A stretch of DNA of 64,000 bases from CAWFFV01 sp963814985. Lineage in GTDB: Bacteria > Chloroflexota > Ktedonobacteria > Ktedonobacterales > Ktedonobacteraceae. Position 1 is the first letter of the stretch. The number at the start of each line of letters is the position of its first letter. The stretch spans positions 213,940-277,939 of the forward strand of contig CAWFFV010000018.1 in NCBI GenBank assembly GCA_963814985.1, read 5' to 3'. Below are positions 26,071 to 35,474 of the stretch, piece by piece. The notes under the pieces are model-generated. The model made no database searches. It was not told the DNA's origin and saw nothing but the letters and a program-made list of their open reading frames with translations. Both the position numbers and the translations under genes were made by a program.

Positions 26071-27117
26071 GTGAATAGAGTTGTTCGTTTTTGCATCGCC
26101 TGGCTCCAACGCTGGCACCTCTCCCTTTTCGAAAAAGTAATACTTGTCAATAGCGTATTACTGGTAGGAGAGGCACTCGCTGGTCTCTGGGTAACTAGCC
26201 ATAGCCTGGAGGCTCACCATTACCTGATTGACACCAGCTTTATTGTTATAGCAGCATTACTCAGTCTCTTCATCAATGGTATTTTATTACGAGCAAGTTT
26301 CCGGCCTCTCTTTAACCTGCTTTCGACAATTCGAGAGATAGGCGCGGGAAAAACGCAGGCACGCGCTGCTACGCTTCCCGCTGACTCAGAAATTGGCGAA
26401 TTAGCACAAGCATTTAATAGTATGCTCGATCGTCTGGAGCAGGCACGACGCGAGCAAACCATGCTCATCTTACAAGCTCAGGAGGAGGAACGGCGACGTA
26501 TCGCACTTGAACTCCATGACGAAACAGGACAAAACCTTACAGCATTACTTATCCATATAGAAGTACTCAAACAGAGTCTCCACACTCCATCAGCATCAGC
26601 GATTACGCAAGATAGAGGTAAACAACTGGACGAGGGACTACAAAAACTTGCTAAGATGACACAACATACACTGGACAATATCCGTGTGCTTGCCCAGCAA
26701 CTACGTCCCAGCGTTCTTGATGACCTTGGTTTACGGGCTGCATTTCGCTGGTTGGTAGAAGATAGCGGTCAACGCTTACAATTAGAGGTCACACTTCATA
26801 TAGAGGGTATAAAGAGTACGTCTCATGACCTTCCGCCTGATTACGAGACTACCCTTTTTCGTATCGCGCAGGAGAGTCTTACTAATATAGCACGACACGC
26901 CCACACACACAAAGCCTCTATCTCACTTATACAAAATGAGGAGCATATCTGTTTGCAGATTCTGGACGACGGCTGTGGCTATACTACACAGAAAACGGGA
27001 TTTGGTATCTTCGGTATGCGCGAACGAGCAGCACTACTGGGGGGAACCCTGACAATCGAAACACCAGCAGATCAGCACGGCACACTGGTGCAAGCTCTAT
27101 TGCCACCCTCCTTTTAA
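26071..27117 (+). CDS. Sensor histidine kinase, NarL/DegS type
   Basis: 348 aa. Two membrane helices (about 18-42 and 50-75) with a very short external loop, a HAMP linker (FNLLSTIREIGAG to EIGELAQAFNSMLDRLEQ), then a HisKA_3 dimerisation domain with the phospho-acceptor His in ERRRIALELHDETGQ. The ATPase domain has N-box AQESLTNIARHAH, DDGCGY and GFGIFGMRERAALLGG. It phosphorylates the response regulator encoded 40 bp downstream. With almost no sensor domain it probably senses membrane state or a partner. GTG start. Confidence 0.9.
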   Translation: MNRVVRFCIAWLQRWHLSLFEKVILVNSVLLVGEALAGLWVTSHSLEAHHYLIDTSFIVIAALLSLFINGILLRASFRPLFNLLSTIREIGAGKTQARAATLPADSEIGELAQAFNSMLDRLEQARREQTMLILQAQEEERRRIALELHDETGQNLTALLIHIEVLKQSLHTPSASAITQDRGKQLDEGLQKLAKMTQHTLDNIRVLAQQLRPSVLDDLGLRAAFRWLVEDSGQRLQLEVTLHIEGIKSTSHDLPPDYETTLFRIAQESLTNIARHAHTHKASISLIQNEEHICLQILDDGCGYTTQKTGFGIFGMRERAALLGGTLTIETPADQHGTLVQALLPPSF

Positions 27118-27157
27118 AGCGTCAAAATAGGTATAGAGCAGAAACAGGAGAGCCACT

Positions 27158-27889
27158 ATGTCCACTGAGTCCAATCCTACCATACCTATCCGGGTCCTGC
27201 TTGCTGACGATCATGATATTTTACGACAGGGGCTAAAACTGCTTCTGGAGACACAGCCAGATATCGAGGTCATCGGAGAAGCACGCACAGGGATAGAAGC
27301 TATACAACAAACTTTCAGTCTCAAACCCGATATTGTTATTCTGGATATCAGCATGACCGTGATGGATGGACTGGAAGCATGTCGACATATACGTAGCCAA
27401 CAACGTACTACGCAGGTACTGATCCTAACAATGCATGAAAGTGAAGAATATTTCTTGCAAGCACTGCGCATCGGTGCCACTGGCTATCTCATCAAGAAAG
27501 CCGCACCTGCTGATCTTTGCACAGCGATACGTGCCATTGCACATGATGGTGCTTTTCTCTATCCAGGTCTGGCAAAAGCACTTATTCGAGCATATATAGC
27601 ATCCCAAACCGATGCCAGCCGATCAGGTTTCGTTCACCCCATACACCAGAATGCGCCTAAGAGTTCAACGCTAGCTAATACGCTCAATGTTCTCACTCCA
27701 CGCGAAATCGAAGTACTCACGCTGGTTGCTGAAGGTCACACAAACCAGGAGATCGCCGATCAGTTGGTACTGAGTATCAAAACTGTACAGGCCCACCGCG
27801 CCAACGTTATGGAGAAACTGGGAATCCGTGACATTACACATCTTGTACGTTTCGCTCTTCGTCATGGCCTGATTCCGCCAGAGCCTTAG
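27158..27889 (+). CDS. NarL/FixJ family response regulator
   Basis: 243 aa. The receiver domain has the acidic pair LLADDHD, phospho-acceptor Asp in DIVILDISM, Thr in ILTMHE and Lys in LIKKAAP. A 40-residue linker leads to the LuxR-type HTH: LTPREIEVLTLVAEGHTNQEIADQLVLSIKTVQAHRANVMEKLG. It binds DNA as a phosphorylated dimer and is the obvious partner of the upstream kinase. A 12-bp hairpin follows about 75 bp after the stop. Confidence 0.92.
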   Translation: MSTESNPTIPIRVLLADDHDILRQGLKLLLETQPDIEVIGEARTGIEAIQQTFSLKPDIVILDISMTVMDGLEACRHIRSQQRTTQVLILTMHESEEYFLQALRIGATGYLIKKAAPADLCTAIRAIAHDGAFLYPGLAKALIRAYIASQTDASRSGFVHPIHQNAPKSSTLANTLNVLTPREIEVLTLVAEGHTNQEIADQLVLSIKTVQAHRANVMEKLGIRDITHLVRFALRHGLIPPEP

Positions 27890-27964
27890 ACGTTCTCTAC
27901 CAGAGAAATGGTGATCCCACAATGCTAAGGCAGGAACTAAGATTATGCGAAAAGCTTGTCACAA

Positions 27965-28003
27965 ACAACAAAGGAGCATCCATTACTGGATCTCCTTTGT
28001 TGT
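27965..28003. terminator. Long hairpin after the two-component operon
   Basis: ACAACAAAGGAG pairs with CTCCTTTGTTGT, extended by ATCC/GGAT with one bulged C. The stem is 16 bp with a 6-base loop, followed by C rather than U residues. Confidence 0.5.
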
Positions 28004-28379
28004 CCCCCCAGAGTGGGACCCGTGTGCTGACGCTGAAGACACCGCCACGATGTCTCTTGTAGCATTTACCTGTTCCCTAAGACGTCTCAATAGGACAGGC
28101 CTATATAGACGTTTCGTTCCTGCTTCAACCAGAATCGCCTGACTATGCTCAGACTTACACTCTGTCCACAAGCGTGACTTCCCACCGAACAAGTGGTGGT
28201 ACGTGTTCATTGCCATCTGTTACAGTGCGAGAGATTGTCCCCCCCAGGACACTCACTCGTGTAACATTTTTCCCCCACACATATAATACTGAATAGAAGA
28301 GTAAAACAAGGTTGATAACGTGTTAAGATGTTATGGAGATTTATCAAAATACGACGATTTGGGTTGAGAAAAATACATT
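28004..28379. other. Gene-free stretch
   Basis: About 375 bp between the two-component terminator and repeat A8. It contains two C-rich runs (TGTCCCCCCAG near 28000, TGTCCCCCCCAGGACAC near 28237) and no supported gene. Confidence 0.4.
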
Positions 28380-28505
28380 ATAACTCCTCCGGCCTCCTTG
28401 CCACCTGCGGTGACTCGCTCTCGCTTTGTAGCCGATAGGGAGAGAAGTTCCCTGCCACCTACCGGCTACAAAATGGCTTGAGAAGCGCCTCAAGCGCTGA
28501 GGTAT
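28380..28505 (-). repeat. Type A repeat A8, degenerate centre
   Basis: Terminus TAACTCCTCCGG, CCACCTGCGGTG hairpin and GCGCC-TCAA-GCGC hairpin are recognisable. The central arms (TTTGTAGCCG / CGGCTACAAA) keep only about 10 outer pairs, and the TTGCGGCGCAA core is lost. Confidence 0.7.
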
Positions 28506-28558
28506 CACGAAAAACAGTACAACACTTTACCAGACAATGGAGTGGATGTATAGCATGG

Positions 28559-29512
28559 CTAACACGGCGAGTAATAGATGGTCGTTCCTTTCACAGGGAG
28601 CAAAGACGGAGTATCTTGCGTGAGTACATCAAAATCGCCACAGCCACAATCGCTCAACCAGTATTGCCATAAGACGGTCTTACGACCGCCTAACGTCACA
28701 TTACCAACAGTAGATGTGAGCCTGTTGCGCACAGTTGTCAGGGTATTGCAACTATAGTCACAAGGATTGCAGATATCACCTCCGCATGTATCACAACCCG
28801 TAACCCAAAGTACAAAATCTGTCGTCGGGCGGAAACTCTGGCCGAAGAAACCTGTCCAGAAGTAGGGACTGATATAGAGACCCGGCCAGACTGCCGGCGG
28901 AGTGATGGCGAACAATCTATCCAAAAATCCAGTGAGCACATCCTGGTTGGGACCGTTATTGCCGGAAGTCCAGCCACCAAAACCCGTCTCAACATCAGCA
29001 AAGACCGTCAGTCCTCCAACAAGGTATGCGTGAGAGCCATGTTGGCAAGCATTCCAGGCATTGTCAGCCTGCAATTCTCCCCAGACATAGGGATCCACGC
29101 CAGTGGGTCTGATATCTGGTCCAACCAGCCCCCAATATCCATAGGTGTGGCCACGACCAGCACTTTGGGCTGCATTGACGTTAAAAAAGTTGGAATCTCC
29201 TAATGGCTCTGCCCCATACCCTAAACGACCAATATAAAAATTCTGCGGCATCGCACAGCAGGTTTGTGTGCTGCTGTCAGTCCCCCACCAGGCAGGCACT
29301 GATTGAGTGTTTCCCGTGAACAAACGGGTCGCACGAGAGGCTAAATTTCTCGTAGCCGAGATAAAGCCATTAGCCGTCATGTTTTTCGTGACCTTCCAAT
29401 GGCTCAATCTCTTGTCGGTGGAGTGATGACCAGACGGAAAGCCCTGGGTCTCTGTCACTCCTGTCCTCATAGCGTCAGCACGAATCTCTTGCGAATCAGG
29501 TTGGTCTTGCAT
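28559..29512 (-). CDS. GH25/DUF1906-like glycoside hydrolase fold protein
   Basis: About 317 aa from ATG 29512, preferred for its GGGGGA site over ATG 29563. After a polar N-terminus of ~70 residues, a TIM-barrel-like domain shows YLVGGLTVFADVETGFGGW (DVE acidic motif), PGLYISPYFWTGFFG and VLWQYWLSDCGCGDFDVL. These are typical of GH25 lysozyme-like and DUF1906 (Rv2525c-like) proteins. Cysteine-rich insertions (CDTCGGDICNPCDYSC) could bind metal or form disulfides. No signal peptide is evident. Peptidoglycan or glycan hydrolysis is plausible but unproven. Confidence 0.55.
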   Translation of the reverse strand: MQDQPDSQEIRADAMRTGVTETQGFPSGHHSTDKRLSHWKVTKNMTANGFISATRNLASRATRLFTGNTQSVPAWWGTDSSTQTCCAMPQNFYIGRLGYGAEPLGDSNFFNVNAAQSAGRGHTYGYWGLVGPDIRPTGVDPYVWGELQADNAWNACQHGSHAYLVGGLTVFADVETGFGGWTSGNNGPNQDVLTGFLDRLFAITPPAVWPGLYISPYFWTGFFGQSFRPTTDFVLWVTGCDTCGGDICNPCDYSCNTLTTVRNRLTSTVGNVTLGGRKTVLWQYWLSDCGCGDFDVLTQDTPSLLPVKGTTIYYSPC

Positions 29513-29919
29513 CGTTATTCCCCCTTCTACTGGCATCACCAAAGTCTCCTGTCTAATACTCATTTCGATGCTCTCGTACTGCTCTATATATCCCAGTACA
29601 ACCCTTTACTATGTCCCCTTTCTCACCTGCACACGCAACGTGTAATGAACATAATCATTACTATATTAACAACGGTCGCTTTTTAACCTCCTATATATAT
29701 TATAATAGTGTAAGTATAGGATCCAAACAGGCTTTCTCAAAATTGTCAAAGGCAAACAGCAAACCTGCAAACCTGTACTCGATTTTTCTGGCTTCTCATG
29801 CTATACTAAATATACCCAAATGGACCCAAACCTCTATAGGGCTTAAAACTGGCTATCAACTATGTTATTGGGTACCGATTGCAGTGACTGGTGTCTAACG
29901 AAGGGAGCGTATTCAATAC
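29513..29919. other. Divergent intergenic region
   Basis: About 400 bp of AT-rich DNA between divergent genes, presumably holding both promoters. No palindrome or repeat of the two families is present and no exact promoter could be chosen. Confidence 0.4.
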
Positions 29920-30831
29920 ATGAGCCGCAATAGTAACTCCGATAAAAAATCTTCAAACGGGTCAAACAACCGTACAAAAAAAACGACAAAAGTTTCATCA
30001 CGATATCGCTCCTCAGGAAGTCCAAGGCGTCCTCTCACAGAGGATGCACGACTACTCCATCGTCCCGTGCAGCCTTTGATTAGTCCCACTGAGCCAGTAC
30101 CCCAGGAGCAAATCAGAGAGGAGGAGCATGCACTTGATCGTGCTCTCCATCTTGATTTTACACTTACTGATCCATGGCGCGTCTTTCGCATCATGAGCGA
30201 GTTTGTAGATGGCTTTGACGGACTTGCCCATATTCCGCCATCTGTGGCAATCTTTGGCTCTGCACGTACAAAGGCCGAACATCCATCCTACCAGGCGGCA
30301 ACAGAGACAGCATGCTTGCTGGCACAGTCAGGTTTTGGTATCATTACTGGTGGTGGTCCTGGCATCATGGAGGCTGCTAACAAAGGTGCTCAGCAAGGTG
30401 GTTCATGTTCCATTGGTTGTAATATTGAACTCCCCTTCGAGCAAAGTTCCAATGCTTATCTGGATATTTCCCTCGACTTCAGGTACTTTTTTGTACGTAA
30501 AACTATGTTTATTAAATATGCGGAGGCATTTATCATTTTTCCAGGCGGTTTTGGGACGATGGATGAACTTTTTGAAGCTTTAACATTAATTCAGACAAAA
30601 AAGGTCGATCACTTTCCTGTGATCCTCTATGACTCAAAGTTCTGGACAGGGATGATCCATTGGATTAATGCAGCTATGCTCGAATCTGGTACCATCTCGG
30701 AAGATGAAACTCATTTGCTGCGTATTTCGGATGATCCGCAAGAGATTTGTCAGATAGTGACTGAGGCATATCAGGAAAATTATCGCCGCGAGCGCTGGCC
30801 CAACGACCACCGTGAGCAGTTGATTCGCTAG
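29920..30831 (+). CDS. LOG family protein (nucleotide 5'-monophosphate phosphoribohydrolase-like)
   Basis: 303 aa. The Rossmann-like core holds the family signatures GGGPGIMEAANKGAQQGG and PGGFGTMDELFEALTLIQT (PGGxGTxxE). LOG proteins cleave nucleoside monophosphates to free base and ribose-5-phosphate. Compared with the usual ~190 aa, there is an N-terminal basic, Ser/Arg-rich extension of about 80 residues. ATG 29920 follows GAAGGGAG. The composite repeat A9 starts 5 bases after the stop. Confidence 0.88.
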   Translation: MSRNSNSDKKSSNGSNNRTKKTTKVSSRYRSSGSPRRPLTEDARLLHRPVQPLISPTEPVPQEQIREEEHALDRALHLDFTLTDPWRVFRIMSEFVDGFDGLAHIPPSVAIFGSARTKAEHPSYQAATETACLLAQSGFGIITGGGPGIMEAANKGAQQGGSCSIGCNIELPFEQSSNAYLDISLDFRYFFVRKTMFIKYAEAFIIFPGGFGTMDELFEALTLIQTKKVDHFPVILYDSKFWTGMIHWINAAMLESGTISEDETHLLRISDDPQEICQIVTEAYQENYRRERWPNDHREQLIR

Positions 30832-30835
30832 TAGC

Positions 30836-31016
30836 CATGAGTCATCCCGGTAACTATTCAGGTACCCTCACCACCTGCGGTGGCTCGCTCTTGTTTTATG
30901 TGGGTTGCAGTGTTTGCGGCGCAAACACCGCAACCCACATAAAACAACTTGCGAAGCGCCGTAGGCGCTGAGGAATCAGGGAAAGAGAACCTGAATAGTT
31001 ACCAGGATGACCCATG
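30836..31016 (-). repeat. Composite repeat: A9 with extended CATGAGTCATCC ends
   Basis: Inner type A copy 30850-31002 (ends GTAACTATTCAGGT and ACCTGAATAGTTAC, arms GTGGGTTGCAGTG/CACCGCAACCCAC) lies inside the extra inverted repeat CATGAGTCATCC. It is the inverted near-twin of 15871-16051. Confidence 0.85.
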
Positions 31017-31026
31017 TCTGAAGTAT

Positions 31027-31413
31027 TCAAGAGAATAGCTCCTCTCTACTCGTATTTCTTTGCTCCAACTGCTCCTCATCCTTAATGCAACGGGCAGCCC
31101 ACGGGAGTGCCTCCAGTCGCTTTTCTGGGATAGCCTGTCCACAAACAACACAACACCCATAGGTGCCCTCTTCAATGCGTTTGAGAGCGTCCTGTACTTC
31201 GGTTAATAATGCCTGCTCGTTAACAAGAAGAGATTGCTCCTGTTGCATCTCCAGGAAATCTACGGCGGTTTCCTCAAACGCTTGTGATCCCTCACTTATC
31301 TCGATAGGATCAACGGGTGTGGGATATGCCTCGGTCAGGTTGTTAATGTGCTCCTGTAATTCCGTCTGTCGAATCTCTAGCCGCTCTTTTATCTGCTGGA
31401 TATTGATAGTCAT
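31027..31413 (-). CDS. TraR/DksA family zinc-finger protein
   Basis: 128 aa. The N-terminal coiled coil (IQQIKERLEIRQTELQEHINNL) and the C-terminal finger EEGTYGCCVVCGQAIPEKRLEALPWAARCIKDEEQ match the DksA/TraR/YteA outline. These bind the RNA polymerase secondary channel. The fourth finger ligand of the usual RCIxCQ is missing (RCIKDEE), so zinc may be bound by three Cys or not at all. Monocistronic, between repeats A9 and A10. Confidence 0.8.
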   Translation of the reverse strand: MTINIQQIKERLEIRQTELQEHINNLTEAYPTPVDPIEISEGSQAFEETAVDFLEMQQEQSLLVNEQALLTEVQDALKRIEEGTYGCCVVCGQAIPEKRLEALPWAARCIKDEEQLEQRNTSREELFS

Positions 31414-31491
31414 TGTCTATGTTCCTTTCTATTTAAGAGCATTCGTCTCTGCTCCACTTAGTTCAGGATCAGGTGTGGATAAAGAATGATC

Positions 31492-31643
31492 ATGACTATT
31501 CAGATCTCTTTTTCAGATTCCTCAGCGCCTCAGGCGCTTCGTAAGCCGTTTGATGTGGATGGCGTGGTTTGCGGCGCAAACCACGCCATCCACATCAAAC
31601 AAGGGCGAGCCACAGCATGTGGTGAGGAGGCCTGGGTAGTTAC
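31492..31643 (+). repeat. Type A cloverleaf repeat A10 with 8-bp flanking repeat
   Basis: Ends TGACTATTCAGATC and CCTGGGTAGTTAC, hairpin GCGCCTCAGGCGC, and a perfect 26-base central palindrome around TTGCGGCGCAA. Flanked by GAATGATC (31484-31491) and GAATAATC (31644-31651), a likely 8-bp target duplication with one change. Confidence 0.88.
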
Positions 31644-31759
31644 GAATAATCATTGATAGAGTGTACACGTGCCTCTTAAATATTTTGTCTCATTTTGAGC
31701 CAGATCCCTCACAATTCATTCACAATGAAGAGATAGAAATTATTACATATGCCTGAAGA

Positions 31760-31788
31760 TTCACAATTTTTGCTCTATGTGCTATGCT
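31760..31788 (+). promoter_or_regulatory. Sigma-70-type promoter of glgB
   Basis: TTCACA (31760-31765), a 17-base spacer, then TATGCT (31783-31788). Transcription near 31796 excludes the ATG at 31749 as the glgB start. Confidence 0.5.
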
Positions 31789-31835
31789 TAAAGGGCAATT
31801 GTAACTACGAAGATATTTTCATGAGGATATCGCAC

Positions 31836-33851
31836 ATGGTCGTACCTCCCATCCCACAACAGTCTGGCAAAGAGCCAGAACATACTTCACTCACAGAACA
31901 ACAAATACCGTCGATTTTTAGCGACTTTGATTTGTACTTATTCGGCCAGGGGAAACATTACCACATTTATGAGAAAATGGGGGCACACCCCCGTACTGTT
32001 CATGGTGTGTCAGGTGTGAACTTTGCAGTCTGGGCACCCAACGCCCGTGGTGTCTTTGTCATCGGCAACTTTAACGACTGGAACCGGGGAGCTACTCCGA
32101 TGCACCAGCGTCATTATGATCTGGGGGTCTGGGAGTGTTTCGTTCCAGGACTACAGGTTGGTGCTATCTACAAGTACAGCATTTACTCACGTTTCAATAA
32201 CTATTTAGTGGATAAAACCGATCCCTACGGTTTTGCGAGTGAGTTGCGTCCACAAACAGCCAGTATAGTAACAGATATCCATCACTACCAATGGCTGGAT
32301 GAGGACTGGGTAGAGCAAAGAGGACAACACCAACAACTCAGTTCGCCAATTTCAACATATGAAGTACATCTTGGCTCATGGCGGCATGTTCCTGAGCGAC
32401 ATCAAGACGGAAACGCTGAAGAAGATCGCTTCATGACGTATCGTGAACTGGCACCAGCCCTGGCTCATTATGTGAAGGAGATGGGCTTCACGCATATCGA
32501 GCTAATGCCAGTTACGGAGTATCCCTACGATGGCTCCTGGGGTTATCAGGTCACAGGCTATTATGCGCCAACCAGTCGTTTTGGCCCTCCAGAGGACTTT
32601 CAGTATTTCGTTGATTATATGCACCAGCAGGGTATTGGGGTTTTGCTTGACTGGGTACCAGCACATTTCCCCAAAGATGGCGGTGCTTTGAGCTACTTCG
32701 ATGGCACCCATCTCTACGAGTATTCCGACCCCCGCAAAGGAGAGCATAAAGAGTGGGGGACATATGTGTTTGACTATGGACGTAGCGAGGTACGAAATTT
32801 CCTCATTGCCAGCGCACTTTTCTGGTTACGTGAGTACCACATTGATGGTTTACGTGTTGATGCAGTAGCTTCGATGCTTTATCTCGATTATTTGCGCAAT
32901 CCTGGCGAATGGGTCGCAAACCAATATGGAGGGCGAGAGCATCTGGAGGCTGTAGATTTCCTGCGTTATCTCAATGAAGCAGTTTACGCAGAAATTCCAG
33001 GAGCAATTACTATAGCTGAAGAATCTTCCGCCTGGCCCCTGGTATCCCGTCCAACTTATGTAGGTGGGCTGGGGTTCAGCTTTAAATGGAATATGGGCTG
33101 GATGCACGATATGCTAGAATATATGCACCTGGACCCTATCCATCGTCGCTATCACCATAACAACATTACATTTTCCCTGATGTATGCCTATTCCGAGAAC
33201 TTCATCTTGCCGCTCTCCCACGATGAGGTTGTACATGTCAAAGGCTCGATGATCAATAAGATGCCTGGGGATCTATGGCAACGCTTTGCCAATCTCCGTG
33301 CCTTCTATGGCTATATGTGGGGACACCCAGGGAAAAAACTGCTCTTTATGGGCGGTGAATTTGGACAATGGCGTGAGTGGAATTATGCAGAAAGTCTGGA
33401 TTGGCATTTACTCGAAGCTCCCAGTGATCCTCGCCATGCCCAGTTGCGCGATTTTTTACGTGATCTGAACCACTTATATCAGCAAGAGCCAGCATTAAGT
33501 GTTCTGGACTGCGATCCTGAGGGCTTTTCCTGGATTGATTGCCACGACTCGGATAATAGTGTTGTCTCCTTTATGCGTCGCAGCAAACAGGCAGAAGATA
33601 CACTAGTGTTTGTTTGCAATTTCACTCCTATACCCCGCGATGGATACCGCTTAGGGGTACCCCATCCAGGAGAGTACTATGAATTACTCAACAGTGACGA
33701 TGTACGCTATGGTGGGAGTGGTCTGGTAAACACACAACCGATGCCCAGTGGGCCAACCTACTGGCAATCCTGCCCCCACTCGCTGTTTCTAACGCTACCA
33801 CCACTGGGCATTGTTATCTTGAAGCGACGAGCCGATGGTACGAGAAGTTGA
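31836..33851 (+). CDS. glgB: 1,4-alpha-glucan branching enzyme
   Basis: About 671 aa from ATG 31836 (GAGGATA upstream; ATG 31821 also possible). The N-terminal CBM48 domain (GVNFAVWAPNARGVFVIGNFNDWN) is followed by a GH13 barrel with DGLRVDAVASMLYLDY (nucleophile Asp), ITIAEESSAWP (acid Glu) and LPLSHDEVVHVKGSM (third Asp). A GH13 C-terminal beta domain completes it. It forms alpha-1,6 branches in glycogen. No other glycogen gene is adjacent. All catalytic residues are present. Confidence 0.95.
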   Translation: MVVPPIPQQSGKEPEHTSLTEQQIPSIFSDFDLYLFGQGKHYHIYEKMGAHPRTVHGVSGVNFAVWAPNARGVFVIGNFNDWNRGATPMHQRHYDLGVWECFVPGLQVGAIYKYSIYSRFNNYLVDKTDPYGFASELRPQTASIVTDIHHYQWLDEDWVEQRGQHQQLSSPISTYEVHLGSWRHVPERHQDGNAEEDRFMTYRELAPALAHYVKEMGFTHIELMPVTEYPYDGSWGYQVTGYYAPTSRFGPPEDFQYFVDYMHQQGIGVLLDWVPAHFPKDGGALSYFDGTHLYEYSDPRKGEHKEWGTYVFDYGRSEVRNFLIASALFWLREYHIDGLRVDAVASMLYLDYLRNPGEWVANQYGGREHLEAVDFLRYLNEAVYAEIPGAITIAEESSAWPLVSRPTYVGGLGFSFKWNMGWMHDMLEYMHLDPIHRRYHHNNITFSLMYAYSENFILPLSHDEVVHVKGSMINKMPGDLWQRFANLRAFYGYMWGHPGKKLLFMGGEFGQWREWNYAESLDWHLLEAPSDPRHAQLRDFLRDLNHLYQQEPALSVLDCDPEGFSWIDCHDSDNSVVSFMRRSKQAEDTLVFVCNFTPIPRDGYRLGVPHPGEYYELLNSDDVRYGGSGLVNTQPMPSGPTYWQSCPHSLFLTLPPLGIVILKRRADGTRS

Positions 33852-34065
33852 GAGTACGGAAGATGGATCATAGCCCATACAAACTGAGGAACCAAACAAT
33901 TCCTGGCTCTTGATGCAGTGAATGGTACGGCCATTGTAGGCACGTTGACCTAACGCTGCTAATCACGTTCGCGGAGATCGCGTGAGAAAACAAAACATCA
34001 ATGGCCTCTACTGCCAGATGGGAGAAGACGGCGATCACAATCAAAAATAGACCAGGATAACAGAT
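33852..34065. other. Intergenic region glgB to transporter
   Basis: About 210 bp with no supported gene or hairpin; it presumably holds the transporter promoter. Confidence 0.3.
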
Positions 34066-34764
34066 ATGGCACAAGAACTTCCAGGGTCCAATTCTGCACC
34101 TGTAGCGCAAACCATATCCATCCGGAAAAGCGATGTACGCCAGGGAATCTGGATCGAACTGGTTACGATCCTGTGGATGACTGTTGAGGCAAGTGTCGCC
34201 ATTACTGTTGGCTTCGCTACTCACAGCGTTTCACTGCAAGGTTTTGGCATTGACAGCATTATCGAACTGATCGCGGGTAGCATTCTGCTCTGGCGATTGC
34301 TCGTTGAACAACGAGGAGAGTCCATTGAACGCATCGAGCATGCTGAACGGCAAGCTTCGTGGGTGACTGCTATCAGCCTGTTTGCCCTCGTTCTCTACAT
34401 TATCGGCAATAGTGCATTGACGTTCCTCACCAGAACAAGACCAGAAGCATCCTGGTGGGGCGTCGGTCTGGCGCTAGCCGCTGCCATTATTATGCCGCTC
34501 CTATTCATCAGCAAAATCCGCATCGCTAAACGAATTGGGAGTGCAGCGCTCAAGGCTGATGCAGCCTGTAGTATCACCTGCGCCTATATGTCAGGCACAT
34601 TACTTGCGGGCCTCCTTCTGAATCGCTTCTTCGGCTGGTGGTGGGCTGATCCTTTAGCAGCCCTTGCCCTGGTATACTTCTTAATACAAGAAGGACGTGA
34701 GGCCTTGCATGAAGCCCGCACAGGAGAAACATGTAGTTGTGGCAATGAGGAGGTTCAGGGCTGA
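34066..34764 (+). CDS. CDF-like cation transporter, membrane domain only
   Basis: 232 aa with 5-6 membrane helices. FGIDSIIELIAGSILLWRL and LKADAACSITCAYMSGTLL align with the two metal-site helices of cation diffusion facilitators (SxxLxxD-like and HADALxS-like). Key His/Asp positions are only partly kept. The cytosolic C-terminal domain of CDF proteins is absent; instead the protein ends with GETCSCGNEE, a possible metal-binding tail. It probably exports a divalent metal ion by proton exchange, but the specificity is unknown. Confidence 0.65.
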   Translation: MAQELPGSNSAPVAQTISIRKSDVRQGIWIELVTILWMTVEASVAITVGFATHSVSLQGFGIDSIIELIAGSILLWRLLVEQRGESIERIEHAERQASWVTAISLFALVLYIIGNSALTFLTRTRPEASWWGVGLALAAAIIMPLLFISKIRIAKRIGSAALKADAACSITCAYMSGTLLAGLLLNRFFGWWWADPLAALALVYFLIQEGREALHEARTGETCSCGNEEVQG

Positions 34765-34840
34765 TTGCTGAATGGTAGGAGGGCAATCAGGCCCACATTC
34801 TCACGACTATACTCCATACTGAACAGCCTGGAGAGATAGG
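34755..34840 (-). repeat. Third, truncated copy of the 86-aa gene 3' end
   Basis: GGTTCAGGGCTGATTGCTG and following bases match 36846-36935 and 39187-39275, the 3' end of the small HTH-like gene of the accessory island. It is a relic about 2 kb away from the main copies, overlapping the transporter stop. Confidence 0.65.
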
Positions 34841-34849
34841 AAATGATCG

Positions 34850-35440
34850 ATGAAGGAATACGAAATTCGTGCTGATTACGATAGCCAATCTATTATTGTT
34901 TACCAGGCATACGCAAAAGCTATCGCTCTTCCCGCCGTGCAAAACAATCGGTTTGTTCCTCCCTTTTCTCTCAATCGAATGACATGGATCAAACCTTCTT
35001 TTTTATGGATGATGGAAAGAAGTAATTGGGGCTTAAAATCAGGCCAGGAAATGATTCTCGCTATTCGTATCACACGACAGGGATGGGAGGAGGCACTCTC
35101 ACAAGCGGTTCTGACATCTCCAGATCGCCGTGTGTACCACAGCAGCGATGAATGGCAGGCTCAGCTCAAGCATGCCCCCGTTCTTGTACAATGGGACCCT
35201 GAGAGAACCATGCGTGGGAAAAGCCTTCCTGTGAGGAGTATCCAGGTAGGTCTCAGTCGCCATATTATTGAGAAATATGTCAATGATTGGACCCTTGAGA
35301 TCCGAGACTATACCCCTTTAGTGAGAAAGATCTATGGATTGTTGCAGGAAGGACAGGAAGCAAAGGCGAAGAGTTTTCTTCCAAAGGAGCAGAGCTATCC
35401 TCTCGATCAAGCCCTTGTCCAACGTCTTGGCATCGGGTAG
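34850..35440 (+). CDS. DUF4291 domain protein
   Basis: 196 aa soluble protein. It opens with EIRADYDSQSIIVYQAYAKAIA and contains RMTWIKPSFLWMMERSNWG, the hallmark of DUF4291, then VQWDPERTM and IRDYTPLVRKIY. The length matches the family. The family's activity is not known. The downstream GNAT-ankyrin gene starts 34 bp later and may be co-transcribed. Confidence 0.8.
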   Translation: MKEYEIRADYDSQSIIVYQAYAKAIALPAVQNNRFVPPFSLNRMTWIKPSFLWMMERSNWGLKSGQEMILAIRITRQGWEEALSQAVLTSPDRRVYHSSDEWQAQLKHAPVLVQWDPERTMRGKSLPVRSIQVGLSRHIIEKYVNDWTLEIRDYTPLVRKIYGLLQEGQEAKAKSFLPKEQSYPLDQALVQRLGIG

Positions 35441-35474
35441 TGTTCATTTGTAAAAGTTGTGTTCAGGAATGCAG

